Below are positions 25,021-34,306 of a stretch of DNA of 59,268 nt, one piece after another. The stretch comes from an uncultured Eubacteriales bacterium (GTDB lineage: Bacteria; Bacillota; Clostridia; Peptostreptococcales; Anaerovoracaceae): NCBI GenBank assembly GCA_900315125.1, contig OMXT01000078.1:1-59268 (forward strand). The letters are read 5' to 3'. Position 1 is the stretch's first letter, and every line of letters starts with the position of its first letter. A program made the translations under genes and the position numbers. The notes beneath the pieces were generated by a model that was not told the DNA's origin, searched no databases, and worked only from the letters and a program-made list of their open reading frames with translations.

Positions 25021-27120
25021 TTACTCCGTCGTACTGATGATCGTATCGTTGCTCTTATCGATCTGGCTGACCTTCATCTTCGGCACGTCGCTCTGGTCCA
25101 CCTTCTGGTTCAGACCCAGCAGGCTCGGGCTCAGGTACGTGGTCTTCAGGGTCTTGCCGTCCAGCGTTACCTTACTCTGCTCCGTAAAGTTCTGGCCTTT
25201 GATGTAGAACTTGCCTCCTACATTGACCACACTGTCGATCTTAATGGTCTTGACGCCCATCTTCATGCCCGCCTTGTGGAACGGGTTTGTTCCGCCGTAG
25301 ATGTAATCCTGGCCGTAGAGCATGTCATATCCCAGCATTTTCAGGTTCGGCAGGTAGGACGACGAACTGTGATCCGTATTCTGGTGATATTTAAATATCG
25401 TTCCCGTGTGCATGCCGATGCGGTCCATCACATCTGCGGTGAGCTGATAGGCGGTCTGGTCTTTGTCCTTCTTAGGAAGATCATAGTTGCTCCAGATGAC
25501 GTACTGGGTCTGGTAGAGATCCTTGGCTCCGTAGCTCTCCTCAGTGATGTCCAGCGCCGGGATGTGGTCGCCGTACATGACGAGGACCACCGGCTCGTCG
25601 AACTTCGATAAAGTATCTGTCAGCTGTTTTACGAACTGGTCCATCTCATATACCTGGTTCACGTAGTATTCAAAGGCGTTCTTATCCTCTTCATTCGGCG
25701 CTTTGGTCACCTTGATCTTCGGGTTCTTTATCATCGGCTCCGTCGGATATTTTCCGTGTCCCTGGACGGAGATCGTATAGATATAATCCCTGCCCTTGCT
25801 GCTCTTCAGCGCGTCCATAATCTGACCGGTCAGGACCTCGTCCTTCGCCCAGTTTCTCGGCGTGTATGTCACACCGCTCATGTATTCTACAGATGTGAAC
25901 GTGTCGAAGCCGATATTGTCGAATACGATATTCCGGTTGTAGAACATGGCCCGGTGATCGTGGATCGCGTGGGTGGAGTATCCGATATCCTTCAGGTCGG
26001 AAGCCACACTCTCCGCCGTCCGCTCAGAAAGCACGGACTTGAATGGATACTCGCCGGGGCCGAAGAACTTGACGGAAATGCCCGTCATAGCCTCGAACTC
26101 CGTGTTTGCCGTACCGGCGCCGCATGCAGGCACCGTCAGGCTTCCGGACGAATAATTCTTCATCAGCGTGCGGTAATATGGAATCGGATCCTGGCTGTAA
26201 GATACATTCTTGAACAACGTCGGGTCCACGAAGGACTCCAGCTGCAGGAACAGGATATTCGGTTCCTTCTGCTGGTTGGCGGAATCGTTCCTGGTGATTT
26301 TGACGGTTCCCGTCTTGCTGATCCCGGCTTTCTTTATAATCTTCTCCACCTTCTCCTGTGAATAATCCATAGGCTTCTTTATTCCCGTGTTCATCCACGT
26401 GTTGATGAAGCAGTAGGGAACGCCGTAATCCCGGTAGGCGTAAGCCAGATTGCCGAAGAACGTGTTCAGCACGTTGGCCTTGATCAGACCGCCGGTGGCG
26501 CCGAATGTTGCCGCAATGATCAGAATCACCACAAGCAGGCTCTTCTTAAAGGAGCCCTTCCCTGTGTTTTTCTGCGCCTTGGGGCCCTTGATAAACAGGA
26601 TGACGAAGAACAGGACGCCGAAAACACCGGTGCCGAAAATCAGGACCATCTCCACAATGGAGAAATAGCTGGTCATAATGGAGAGCCCGTCCACCCACGT
26701 GCTCAGATCCTTTACAGTAAAGGGCGTCATGCGCTGGGTCAGAATGATGCCGTTCGTCACACCGATGGCGCCCCACAAGGCGATGCCGATGGACATGACG
26801 AAAGCCCGCCGTTTGAACAGGCGGCTGACAGAAAGCGTGGCGAATATGATCAGCGCGTTATAGAAGAATACGACAGGATGCTGGAACAGGAAGAGGAATC
26901 CGCCCACGCCCGGGGTAGCCTGCCGTCCCAGTGTCTCAAGGAGCAGCTCCAGGAACAAAGCCCAGATGACGCAGATCCAGATCGTATCCCTGATATGAGC
27001 ATCCCAGAATGTTCCAAATTTCCCCTTCTGCCGGTTAGCCTTCGCAATGGCCTTCGCCTGCTTCCTCTTATTCCGTTCTTCGTTCCTTCTCTTAACCTTC
27101 TGTACGAACTTAGATTCCAT
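25021..27120 (-). CDS. LTA-synthase-family sulfatase-fold membrane enzyme
   Basis: A 699-residue membrane enzyme. A basic N-terminus (1-35) leads into about five membrane helices (40-215), followed by an extracellular sulfatase-like domain with PNILFLQLESF, the nucleophile threonine in GAGTANTEFEAMTG, a metal-binding QGHGKYP and VMYGDHIPALD. A C-terminal IPT-like beta domain (about 615-680) is an extra. Family members polymerise glycerol phosphate into lipoteichoic acid or transfer phosphoglycerol to surface glycans. It is probably co-transcribed with ksgA, which ends 6 bp upstream of its start. Confidence 0.88.
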   Translation of the reverse strand: MESKFVQKVKRRNEERNKRKQAKAIAKANRQKGKFGTFWDAHIRDTIWICVIWALFLELLLETLGRQATPGVGGFLFLFQHPVVFFYNALIIFATLSVSRLFKRRAFVMSIGIALWGAIGVTNGIILTQRMTPFTVKDLSTWVDGLSIMTSYFSIVEMVLIFGTGVFGVLFFVILFIKGPKAQKNTGKGSFKKSLLVVILIIAATFGATGGLIKANVLNTFFGNLAYAYRDYGVPYCFINTWMNTGIKKPMDYSQEKVEKIIKKAGISKTGTVKITRNDSANQQKEPNILFLQLESFVDPTLFKNVSYSQDPIPYYRTLMKNYSSGSLTVPACGAGTANTEFEAMTGISVKFFGPGEYPFKSVLSERTAESVASDLKDIGYSTHAIHDHRAMFYNRNIVFDNIGFDTFTSVEYMSGVTYTPRNWAKDEVLTGQIMDALKSSKGRDYIYTISVQGHGKYPTEPMIKNPKIKVTKAPNEEDKNAFEYYVNQVYEMDQFVKQLTDTLSKFDEPVVLVMYGDHIPALDITEESYGAKDLYQTQYVIWSNYDLPKKDKDQTAYQLTADVMDRIGMHTGTIFKYHQNTDHSSSSYLPNLKMLGYDMLYGQDYIYGGTNPFHKAGMKMGVKTIKIDSVVNVGGKFYIKGQNFTEQSKVTLDGKTLKTTYLSPSLLGLNQKVDQSDVPKMKVSQIDKSNDTIISTTE

Positions 27121-27126
27121 AATCTG

Positions 27127-27987
27127 TTAATCGTCCCCTTTTGAAAAATCATTCGCGATGTCTGCAAACTCCTGAAGCGACAGTGTTTCTGCCCGGCGCG
27201 CGGGATCGATGCCCGCATGCTCCAGAGCCCGGCGGATCCGGTCTTTGTCGTAGCCCGAAGCCCCCAGGGAATTCAGCAGTGTCTTTCGCCGCTGGCCGAA
27301 CCCGGCTTTCACTACCCGGAAGAACATCTTCTCCGAGATCAGGTCTACGGGCGGCTCCTCCCGAAGATCCAGGCGCAGCACCGCGGAATCCACCTTCGGC
27401 ATGGGCATGAACTTCTCCTTCGGCACGTCCATGACCTCCGATACGACGGAGTAATACTGAACCGCCACGGAAAGCGCCCCGTAGATCCGGTTTCCGGGCC
27501 CGGAGCATATGCGCTCCGCCACTTCCCTCTGCATCATGATCGTGATGCTCTTACAGGGCACATGGTCCTCCAGGAGCTTCATGATGATCGCGGTTGTAAT
27601 ATAATAAGGGAGATTGCCGATGACTTTTACACTCTCGTACTCTCCCGGTTCTTCCTCTATCAGTTTTTTCAGGTCGGTCTTCAGCACATTCTGGTTCACC
27701 ACCTGGACGTTGTCATACGCTGCCAGTGTGTCGCCCAGGATCTGGATCAGGTTCTTATCGATCTCTATGGCGATGACCTTCTTCGCCGCTTCTGCCGCAG
27801 CCTGGGTCAGCACGCCGATGCCGGGACCGATCTCGATCACCAAGTCATTCGGTCCGATATCCGCTCCCTCTATGATCCCGTTTATCACTCCGGGATCCGT
27901 CAGGAAATTCTGTCCCAGACTTTTGGAAAACTGAAATCCGTATTTGCTGCGGATCGCCTTAATCACTAATGGATTGTAAAGCTCCAT
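27127..27987 (-). CDS. rsmA: 16S rRNA dimethyladenosine transferase
   Basis: A 286-residue enzyme (KsgA) that dimethylates two adjacent adenines in helix 45 of 16S rRNA late in 30S assembly. It shows the opening KYGFQFSKSLGQNFL, SAM motif IEIGPGIGVLT and catalytic NLPYYITT. AGAGAGGAAT precedes the ATG. Its start overlaps the rnmV end by 29 bp, the usual Bacillota arrangement rnmV-ksgA. Confidence 0.95.
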   Translation of the reverse strand: MELYNPLVIKAIRSKYGFQFSKSLGQNFLTDPGVINGIIEGADIGPNDLVIEIGPGIGVLTQAAAEAAKKVIAIEIDKNLIQILGDTLAAYDNVQVVNQNVLKTDLKKLIEEEPGEYESVKVIGNLPYYITTAIIMKLLEDHVPCKSITIMMQREVAERICSGPGNRIYGALSVAVQYYSVVSEVMDVPKEKFMPMPKVDSAVLRLDLREEPPVDLISEKMFFRVVKAGFGQRRKTLLNSLGASGYDKDRIRRALEHAGIDPARRAETLSLQEFADIANDFSKGDD

Positions 27988-28498
27988 AAAATTCCTCTCT
28001 CGTTATGCCATAACCGTTCAGCCGGGACAGCATGGTTCGGGCATTGCCGTAGCCGATGCCCAGTGCCTCGCCCAGGAGAGCACGCCGATGCCGGCTGCCG
28101 GAACCGCCGGTCAGTCCGTTTTCCGTCATATCCTGCATGGTAAATTCCTTCCGCACCTCCGCCTCGGTGCAGTGGGCGGCGGAAAGGGCTTCCTGTATGG
28201 CCTCCGGTGAAGCGTTCTCCACGCCGATATCCCCCTTCTTCAGAGCAAGGCGGCGGGGAAGATATGCCTGTGCCGCCTCGGGGAAACGCTGGGTGATCTT
28301 GCGGCGGATCATTTCTCCTGCGTGATCCGGGTCGGTAAGGATGATGATGCCCGGCCCTTCCGCTGCCCTGGCGATCCGCTCCCACGTCTCCTCTGTTATG
28401 CCGAATCCGTGGGTCTCTATGGTCTCCGCCTGGACTGCCCGTCCTACGGCAGCCGTATCATCCCGGCCCTCCACCACGATTATCTCGTTAATTGTCAT
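27959..28498 (-). CDS. rnmV: Ribonuclease M5
   Basis: A 179-residue Toprim-domain nuclease that matures 5S rRNA. Toprim motifs are IIVVEGRDD, IILTDPDHAGE and the basic patch RRKI. The C-terminal region (GSGSRHRRALLGEALGIGYGNA) matches the family. The chosen ATG overlaps the end of the septum gene by 11 bp; an ATG eight codons upstream is possible. It is coupled to ksgA. Confidence 0.9.
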   Translation of the reverse strand: MTINEIIVVEGRDDTAAVGRAVQAETIETHGFGITEETWERIARAAEGPGIIILTDPDHAGEMIRRKITQRFPEAAQAYLPRRLALKKGDIGVENASPEAIQEALSAAHCTEAEVRKEFTMQDMTENGLTGGSGSRHRRALLGEALGIGYGNARTMLSRLNGYGITREEFYGALQSISD

Positions 28499-28922
28499 CT
28501 TTGCTGCTGTCATCGCTGTCATCCACTATGTATAATTTCTCTCCGGGCATGATCATGTTGAGCTGGGTTCTGGCCTGCTCCTCAATATAATTGGAGTCGT
28601 TTATGTGCTTCAGCTCGTTATTCAGCTCCGCTTTCTGCTCTTTCAGATCCTTATTCGTTTTCAGGAGTTCCTTCTGCTCTATGTGCAGGTCCACGATATT
28701 CTTTATGGAAAATACTGCGCCCAGAGCAAGAAGAACCACCACCACGGTCACCGACATCCGCAGAACGTTGATCTTCGTCTTTTTCTTTTTCCTGCGGGTC
28801 CGTCTCTCCGCAGGCGCAGCGGGCTCTGCGGACGCCGAAGCCGGCGGTGCCGCCGCTGACGTCACCGTATTTCGGCGGTTCGCCGCTCCCTTCCGTTTTC
28901 TTCGCTTATTCTTTTTCCCCAT
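28488..28922 (-). CDS. Septum formation initiator (DivIC/FtsL-like)
   Basis: A 144-residue single-pass membrane protein. A long basic cytoplasmic N-terminus (Arg/Lys/Ala-rich, residues 1-58) is followed by one helix (about 62-80), a coiled coil (QKELLKTNKDLKEQKAELNN) and a conserved EEQARTQLNMIMPGE ending typical of DivIC. It helps build the divisome. The start MGKKNKRR follows AGGCGAAGG and overlaps the end of the dnaD-like gene by 17 bp. Confidence 0.8.
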   Translation of the reverse strand: MGKKNKRRKRKGAANRRNTVTSAAAPPASASAEPAAPAERRTRRKKKKTKINVLRMSVTVVVVLLALGAVFSIKNIVDLHIEQKELLKTNKDLKEQKAELNNELKHINDSNYIEEQARTQLNMIMPGEKLYIVDDSDDSSKDDN

Positions 28923-30204
28923 AATCCTTCGCCTCTGACTGATGAATCCAGATCTCCGCTTCCTCCATGCGCTCCGGCACGCAGGTACAGCGTTCCCCTG
29001 AATCTGTGATCCCTGTGTCATGACATTTTTCACAGTAATAATGGATATCGGTATAATCCATCTCGTAATTATTATCGGTCAGCAGGACCGCCCGCTCTTC
29101 CTCGAGCTCTTCCATCTGCTCCCGGATCTCCGGTCCTCTGCCTCCGTCTGTCCCTTTCAGGAACGCCCGGGAAAGACTGGCGCCCAGCTCTGTGCTGAGC
29201 CGGTCGATCTCTTTGATCCGGGGGATCTTCCGGTACACCTCCTGGAGCCGGCGGTCCGCTTCCCTGCCTGCCCGCTCCCGGAGATAATCGTAATATTTCC
29301 GCAGCTGAGCCTGGGTGACAGTCTGCTTATTCACATCGCCTGAGCCCCGGCGGTGCGCCTCGTCCTTCCAGTTCTCCAGAACTTTATTCACATAGTTAAA
29401 ATTAGGGCTCGAGATCCCCGCGGTCCTTCCGCAGGCCTCCAGCACCCGGTCCATGCTGTATCCGTATTCGTCAAACCAGCGGTCCATCATCTGCTTCTCT
29501 GCTTCTGTGGCATTCCTGGTGAAGCCCAGTGCCTGGAGCACCCGCCGGTACTGGTAGTATCTCTGGTCTGTCTCTGCGATCATCTGCTGGGCATCCGCGG
29601 CTGTAATGACGCCACGTTCCGACCAGCTGCGCAGGACGCTGTTTATATACCGGATGCTCGTCTTTCCCCGCTCTTTGCAGTATTCCGCGCAGAACAAAAC
29701 CAGCTCCGGCTGTATTTTATCATCGGCGACCCAGCTTAGGATGCGCCGGATCTCCGTGGAACTCAGGCTGCGTCCGACGGTCTGTTCCACATCGGTGAAG
29801 AGTTTCTTTACCTCTTCATTGCCGAAGACGGTGACCTCACCCTGGTCCCCCGCATTTGCTCCGGACTGCACGGGCGTATCGCTCTTGCCGTACATCTGCT
29901 CCTTCAGGTTGATGAATTCCACGCTGAAATCCACCCTGCCGTTCTCATCAAAGTACAGTTTGCGTATGGCGCCCATCTGCTCCCAGTAATTCCAGGCGTC
30001 CATGACCTTCCGGACAGAGATGCCCAGCTGCTTCGCCATGAGCTCATTAGTCATATCCAGACCGAACTCGGCGTACATGGCGCCGTAAATGAACACCTTG
30101 ACATAATCTCCCGGCGCTGCCGGCAGATACTCGTTGATGAATATATTCTCTATCTGGGAATCCCGCAGGTAGAAGTCTCTTATTTTTTCCTTAACAAAAT
30201 TCAT
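28906..30204 (-). CDS. DnaD-domain replication protein
   Basis: A 432-residue protein with a winged-helix N-terminus (EYLPAAPGDYVKVFIYGAMY) and two DnaD_2-like helical domains (about 135-205 and 215-280), which in Bacillota remodel DNA during helicase loading. A C-terminal Cys cluster, YYCEKCHDTGI then GERCTCVPE, forms a zinc-finger-like knuckle. It precedes no dnaI in this window, so loader functions may be combined. dnaB lies directly upstream in the same operon. Confidence 0.85.
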   Translation of the reverse strand: MNFVKEKIRDFYLRDSQIENIFINEYLPAAPGDYVKVFIYGAMYAEFGLDMTNELMAKQLGISVRKVMDAWNYWEQMGAIRKLYFDENGRVDFSVEFINLKEQMYGKSDTPVQSGANAGDQGEVTVFGNEEVKKLFTDVEQTVGRSLSSTEIRRILSWVADDKIQPELVLFCAEYCKERGKTSIRYINSVLRSWSERGVITAADAQQMIAETDQRYYQYRRVLQALGFTRNATEAEKQMMDRWFDEYGYSMDRVLEACGRTAGISSPNFNYVNKVLENWKDEAHRRGSGDVNKQTVTQAQLRKYYDYLRERAGREADRRLQEVYRKIPRIKEIDRLSTELGASLSRAFLKGTDGGRGPEIREQMEELEEERAVLLTDNNYEMDYTDIHYYCEKCHDTGITDSGERCTCVPERMEEAEIWIHQSEAKDYGEKE

Positions 30205-30244
30205 AAATCTGCACTTCCCAAATGAGGCTCGGCGTCCGGAAAAC

Positions 30245-30267
30245 GGGCGGTCAGGGCTTTGTTCCCC
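30245..30267 (+). repeat. Copy of dispersed CTTTGTT motif
   Basis: GGCGGTCAGGGCTTTGTTCC in the 69-bp gap between dnaB and the dnaD-like gene. One of the best copies. Confidence 0.6.
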
Positions 30268-30273
30268 AAAGAA

Positions 30274-31587
30274 CTAAGCCTTGTCGCTGAACCTGGTGTA
30301 TCTCGCCACCCAGGTCAGGTCTATGGTGCCTGTGGGACCGCTCCTGTGTTTAGCGAGGTTGACCTCGCAGACCCCGGGCTTCTCGGAATCCTCATTGTAA
30401 TAGTCGTCCCTGTACAGGAAAATGACGATGTCCGCGTCCTGCTCTATGGCTCCCGACTCTCTCAGGTCGGACAGAATCGGCCGGTGGTTGGGCCGCTGCT
30501 CCGGCATACGGGAAAGCTGGGACAGAACCAGGACCGGGCAGTCGATCTCCCTGGCCAGCAGTTTCAGGTAACGGGACATATTGCTGATCTCCTGCTGCCT
30601 GCTGTCTGCCTTGCCCTCGGACTTCATGAGCTGCAGGTAGTCCAGGACCACCAGGTCCAGACCCTTCTCCGCCTTCATCCGGCGGCACTTGTTGCGGATC
30701 TCAAAAACACCCATATCCGCGGAATCATCGATGTTGATGTCCGCCCGGGACAGTGTGTCCGCCGCTAGCATGATCCGGTCCCAGTCGTCCCGGGTCAGCT
30801 TGCCCTTCTTGATATTTTCCATATCCACCCGGGATTCCATGGCCAGGAGCCGCTGCCCCAGCTGCTCCTTGGACATCTCCAGGCTGAAGATCAGCACGTG
30901 GGCGCCGCCCTTGACCGCCGCGTTCTGGGCGATATTCAGGGCAAAGGCTGTCTTGCCCATGGCCGGTCTCGCCGCCACGATGATCAGGTCGGACTTCTGG
31001 AGACCGTAGGTGATATTATCCAGCTGCCGGAACCCGGTGGTCACGCCGGTGATGTGGCCCTGATTGCGCACCGCCTCATCCAGCATGTCGATGTCGCTGA
31101 CCAGCACGTCCTTCAGGGGCGTGTAATCCGTACGCTGCCGCTGCTGGGAAATAGCGAATATCTCCGACTCCGCGAAATTCAGGATCTCCGAGGCGTCCTC
31201 TTCCTGGCTGAAGCTCCGTTCCCGGATCTGCTCCGCGGTGCGGATCAGCGTGCGCATGGAGGATTTCTCCGCGACGATCTTTGCGTATTCTGAAGCGTTG
31301 GTGGCCGAGGGCACTTCCCCGGACAAAGACCCAACGTATGCCCTTCCTCCGACCATGTCCAGCAGCTTGCGGGACTTCAGCTCGTCGCAGACCGTGACGA
31401 TGTCCACAGGCTGGTTCTCCCGGAACATGTCCATCATAACATTGAATATTTCCTTATTGGAACCGTCATAGAAGTCATCAGGCCGGACGATCTCTGCCAC
31501 GTCCGCCATGGCGTCCCGGGACAGAAGGCCCGCCCCGATGACCGAGCGCTCCGCCTCCAGGTTATGGGGAGGGATCTTCTCCGCCAT
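30274..31587 (-). CDS. dnaB: Replicative DNA helicase
   Basis: A 437-residue hexameric helicase. The N-terminal domain opens PPHNLEAERSVIGAGLLS, the linker helix follows, and the RecA-like C-domain has Walker A AARPAMGKTAFAL, Walker B LDLVVLDYLQLM, and the arginine-finger region KHRSGPTG. The start overlaps the rplI stop by one base (TAATG). The order rplI-dnaB is standard in Bacillota. Confidence 0.96.
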   Translation of the reverse strand: MAEKIPPHNLEAERSVIGAGLLSRDAMADVAEIVRPDDFYDGSNKEIFNVMMDMFRENQPVDIVTVCDELKSRKLLDMVGGRAYVGSLSGEVPSATNASEYAKIVAEKSSMRTLIRTAEQIRERSFSQEEDASEILNFAESEIFAISQQRQRTDYTPLKDVLVSDIDMLDEAVRNQGHITGVTTGFRQLDNITYGLQKSDLIIVAARPAMGKTAFALNIAQNAAVKGGAHVLIFSLEMSKEQLGQRLLAMESRVDMENIKKGKLTRDDWDRIMLAADTLSRADINIDDSADMGVFEIRNKCRRMKAEKGLDLVVLDYLQLMKSEGKADSRQQEISNMSRYLKLLAREIDCPVLVLSQLSRMPEQRPNHRPILSDLRESGAIEQDADIVIFLYRDDYYNEDSEKPGVCEVNLAKHRSGPTGTIDLTWVARYTRFSDKA

Positions 31588-32030
31588 TATTCCGTAACCT
31601 CAACGGTCAGGTCTGCGCTGACCTCTGTGTATAACTTGATCGTTACGTTAAAACGTCCCAGGGACTTGATGGGCTGGGCCAGCTGGATCTTTCTCTTATC
31701 GATCTTCACGTCCTTCTGCTTCTCCAGCGCGTCCGCGATATCCTTGGATGTGATGGATCCGAAGAGTCTGCCGCCCTCGCCGCACTTGGTCTTGATCGTT
31801 ACGGTCATATCGCTGATCTTCTTCGCCTGCTCTTCTGCGTGAGCCTTGCGGGCTGCTTCCTCTTCCGCCTGCTTTTCCTTCGCCTTCTCCAGGGTGTGAA
31901 TGTTTCCCTTGGTCGCCTCTATGGCATATCCCTTGGGGATCAGCATGTTCCGGGCATAGCCGTCGCTTACCTTAACCACATCGCCGGCCTTGCCGCTGCC
32001 CTTAACGTCTCTTTTCAGTATTACAATCAT
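31587..32030 (-). CDS. rplI: 50S ribosomal protein L9
   Basis: A 147-residue protein with the L9 opening MIVILKRDVKGSGKAGDVVKV split by the conserved glycine-rich loop GYARNMLIPKGYA, the long connecting helix and the C-terminal domain (KCGEGGRLFGSITSKDI). Normal length. Coupled to dnaB. Confidence 0.96.
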   Translation of the reverse strand: MIVILKRDVKGSGKAGDVVKVSDGYARNMLIPKGYAIEATKGNIHTLEKAKEKQAEEEAARKAHAEEQAKKISDMTVTIKTKCGEGGRLFGSITSKDIADALEKQKDVKIDKRKIQLAQPIKSLGRFNVTIKLYTEVSADLTVEVTE

Positions 32031-32093
32031 ATCGATATATCCTTTCTTATATATTCTGAATGTGTTCTCTTCTGTATCTGTTCCGTTTCCATC

Positions 32094-32141
32094 ACGCAGC
32101 TTTTGCGCATCACGTACCAGTAACGTGCCGCGTTTCTGCGT
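32094..32141. other. Long imperfect hairpin between the gdpP-like gene and rplI
   Basis: ACGCAG...CTGCGT enclosing CACGT-N7-ACGTG. No T run follows on either strand, so this may be an attenuator, an RNA processing site or an RNA stability element rather than a terminator. Confidence 0.4.
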
Positions 32142-32150
32142 CTTTTGTCT

Positions 32151-33941
32151 CTATTTCTGCTTCTTTTCCTCGTCAGCCATGGAATCCCTGAGAATCTGCT
32201 CTATGGTCTCCAGCACTTCTTCCGGGCTGGAATCGACCTGGGCGCCGGCGGTCGTCAGATGACCACCGCCTCCCAGCTTCTCCATGATCACCTGGACATT
32301 TAGTGCGCCCAGGGACCGGGCGCTGACCGTGGTCTTACCGCGATCATTCCTGCCTGCAACGAAACTGGCCTTGATGCCCTTAATATTTAACAGCTCGTCC
32401 GCGACCTGGGAATGGATGATCTGTGCCTCCCTGTTAAAGCCCTCGCATATGGACATGGCGATGCCATTATCGTGGATCTGGGCATGGGCAATGCACTTGG
32501 CACGCACCCGGAACGATTCGATATCTGTCTGGAAGAAACGCTTGACCTCTGTGGTATCCGCCCCGGAGCGGCGCAGCCAGGCAGCCGCCTCAAACGTCCG
32601 GACCCCTGTCTTGACCGCAAACCGGTTGGTGTCGATGGTCATGCCCCCGAGGAGAGCTTCTGCTTCCAGTTTATTCAGCACCCGTTTCTTCCCGGAGTAC
32701 TGCAGGATCTCTGATACCAGTTCCGCTGCGGAAGAAGCGTAGGACTCTATGTAGCTGAGCCTTGCGTTCTTGATGGAATCCGTGGCCCGCCTGTGGTGAT
32801 CAATAATAGCGATCTCCCCTACCTTGTCCAGCAGCTCCGGGCATTCCAGATAGCTGGACCGATGAGTGTCTACGATAATAAGAAGTGTTTTGTCATTGGC
32901 ATATTCCAGCGCCTTGGCGTTGTTCATAAAGGAATAATTCCCGGAATCTTTCGCCTGGCGGTATATCACGCTGAGAGATTCATTCACCTCGTCGAGGACA
33001 ATGCTCGCCTCGTGGCCCTGCATCTTGCAGACCCGGTACATGCCCAGAGAAGAACCGAAGCTGTCCATATCCGGATTGGAATGCCCCATGATCAGGATGC
33101 GGTCCGATGCCTCAATCATCTGTTTCAGCATATGGGCGATGACCCTGGACTTTCCTTTATTCGTCTTTTCCACCGTCTGCAGCTTGCCGCCGTAATAAGT
33201 GACCTGATTGTCAAATTTTACGACTGCCTGGTCTCCTCCTCTGGCCAGCGCCTGGTCTATAGCCTGAGTGGCAAATTCTTCCGTCTCCTCCAGAGACGCG
33301 CCGCCGATGCCTACGCCGATCGAAAGGCTAAGGGGGAAATCCGCCTCTGTCTCGATCTGACGCACTTCATCCAGAATGGCGAACTTGTTTTCCATGAGTT
33401 TCTTCATATATATATATTCCATATATAGAACGTACTCATTCTGTTTATTATTGACGATGGAAGCGCGGTTATCCGCTGCCCACTTTCTTATCGTCTTGTC
33501 CACCTGGGAGGAAATCGCCATTCTCATATCCGGGGGCGTGATGGCGATCAGCTCATCATAATTATCGATCTGCGCAATACACACACAGGATCTTTCATCC
33601 TCATACTTCTTTTTCAGTTCTTCATAACAGGAGATGTCGTAGAAGAATACCAGAATATTTCCGCTGTCACTGCCTGGTTCCTTCGTGGCGTATAGATGGA
33701 ATGTCTTATCATTGCGGACAATCATCTTATAGGGATTGTCTTCCATTAACTTCGCACATTCCAGCAGGTCACCGATCTTAACACCGGTCAGTGCGAAAAA
33801 ATCGCTGCCGACGATCTCATCATACAGAAACACCTCTCCGATATGATGATTGGATCCAACGACCTTACCGTTAGGATCCACCACGCAGACCGGCAGAGGG
33901 ATCGTCTCTGCAAATGCCTTTTCAAAACAGCTCTCTAACAT
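32151..33941 (-). CDS. GdpP-like DHH phosphodiesterase without membrane helices
   Basis: A 596-residue protein with PAS-like domain (1-105), degenerate GGDEF domain (about 110-245, SIGVGIGGASLEETEEFA), DHH domain (MGHSNPDMDSFG at 285; IIDHHRR) and DHHA1 domain with GGGGHLTTAGAQ near the end. GdpP hydrolyses cyclic di-AMP. Classical GdpP has two N-terminal membrane helices; this one starts directly in the PAS domain, and AGAGGTG supports the start as given, so it appears to be cytoplasmic. In most Bacillota gdpP stands directly before rplI, as here. Confidence 0.9.
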   Translation of the reverse strand: MLESCFEKAFAETIPLPVCVVDPNGKVVGSNHHIGEVFLYDEIVGSDFFALTGVKIGDLLECAKLMEDNPYKMIVRNDKTFHLYATKEPGSDSGNILVFFYDISCYEELKKKYEDERSCVCIAQIDNYDELIAITPPDMRMAISSQVDKTIRKWAADNRASIVNNKQNEYVLYMEYIYMKKLMENKFAILDEVRQIETEADFPLSLSIGVGIGGASLEETEEFATQAIDQALARGGDQAVVKFDNQVTYYGGKLQTVEKTNKGKSRVIAHMLKQMIEASDRILIMGHSNPDMDSFGSSLGMYRVCKMQGHEASIVLDEVNESLSVIYRQAKDSGNYSFMNNAKALEYANDKTLLIIVDTHRSSYLECPELLDKVGEIAIIDHHRRATDSIKNARLSYIESYASSAAELVSEILQYSGKKRVLNKLEAEALLGGMTIDTNRFAVKTGVRTFEAAAWLRRSGADTTEVKRFFQTDIESFRVRAKCIAHAQIHDNGIAMSICEGFNREAQIIHSQVADELLNIKGIKASFVAGRNDRGKTTVSARSLGALNVQVIMEKLGGGGHLTTAGAQVDSSPEEVLETIEQILRDSMADEEKKQK

Positions 33942-34108
33942 AATTACACCTCTGGACCACAGACTCTCATATTCTCACCTGCCTGTGCATCCTATAATAT
34001 GCCTGCCAGGGCGGATCCCGGGATGCACCCGCATTTTTGACCCCACTGGCTTCAGTCCATTTGGCATATATTATATCACCCTTATGTGTCGAATTAAAGG
34101 ATTTCCTG

Positions 34109-34129
34109 CAGAACGGGCCTTTGTTTACC
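34109..34129 (+). repeat. Copy of dispersed CTTTGTT motif
   Basis: CAGAACGGGCCTTTGTTTAC, upstream of the gdpP-like gene. Confidence 0.45.
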
Positions 34130-34182
34130 ATATAATTACATCAATATTTGTGAGTGCCTCACAAGTTTTCCACATGTTTTTT

Positions 34183-34205
34183 GCACAAAGCCCTGACCGG
34201 CTGTT
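34183..34205 (-). repeat. Copy of dispersed CTTTGTT motif
   Basis: ACAAAGCCCTGACCGGCTGTT on the + strand was trimmed here to its core ACAAAGCCCTGACCGGC; inverted relative to most copies and among the best matches. Confidence 0.6.
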
Positions 34206-34306
34206 ATCTGTACAGTTTGTCCACACCTATGGAAAAATCTATGGATAAGTTGATATCAGCGGTGCTCCCCGATTTTTTGCGGTCATATTCGTCCGTTCAG
34301 TACGTC

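Larger units (their letters stand above)
33942..34306. other. Gene-free stretch with DnaA-box-like sites and motif copies
   Basis: No gene is seen. It holds two dispersed-motif copies, a TTGTGAG-N3-CTCACAA hairpin (34148-34164) and three DnaA-box-like 9-mers: TTTTCCACA (34166-34174), TTGTCCACA (34217-34225) and TATGGATAA (34240-34248, minus orientation, one mismatch). Confidence 0.5.
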
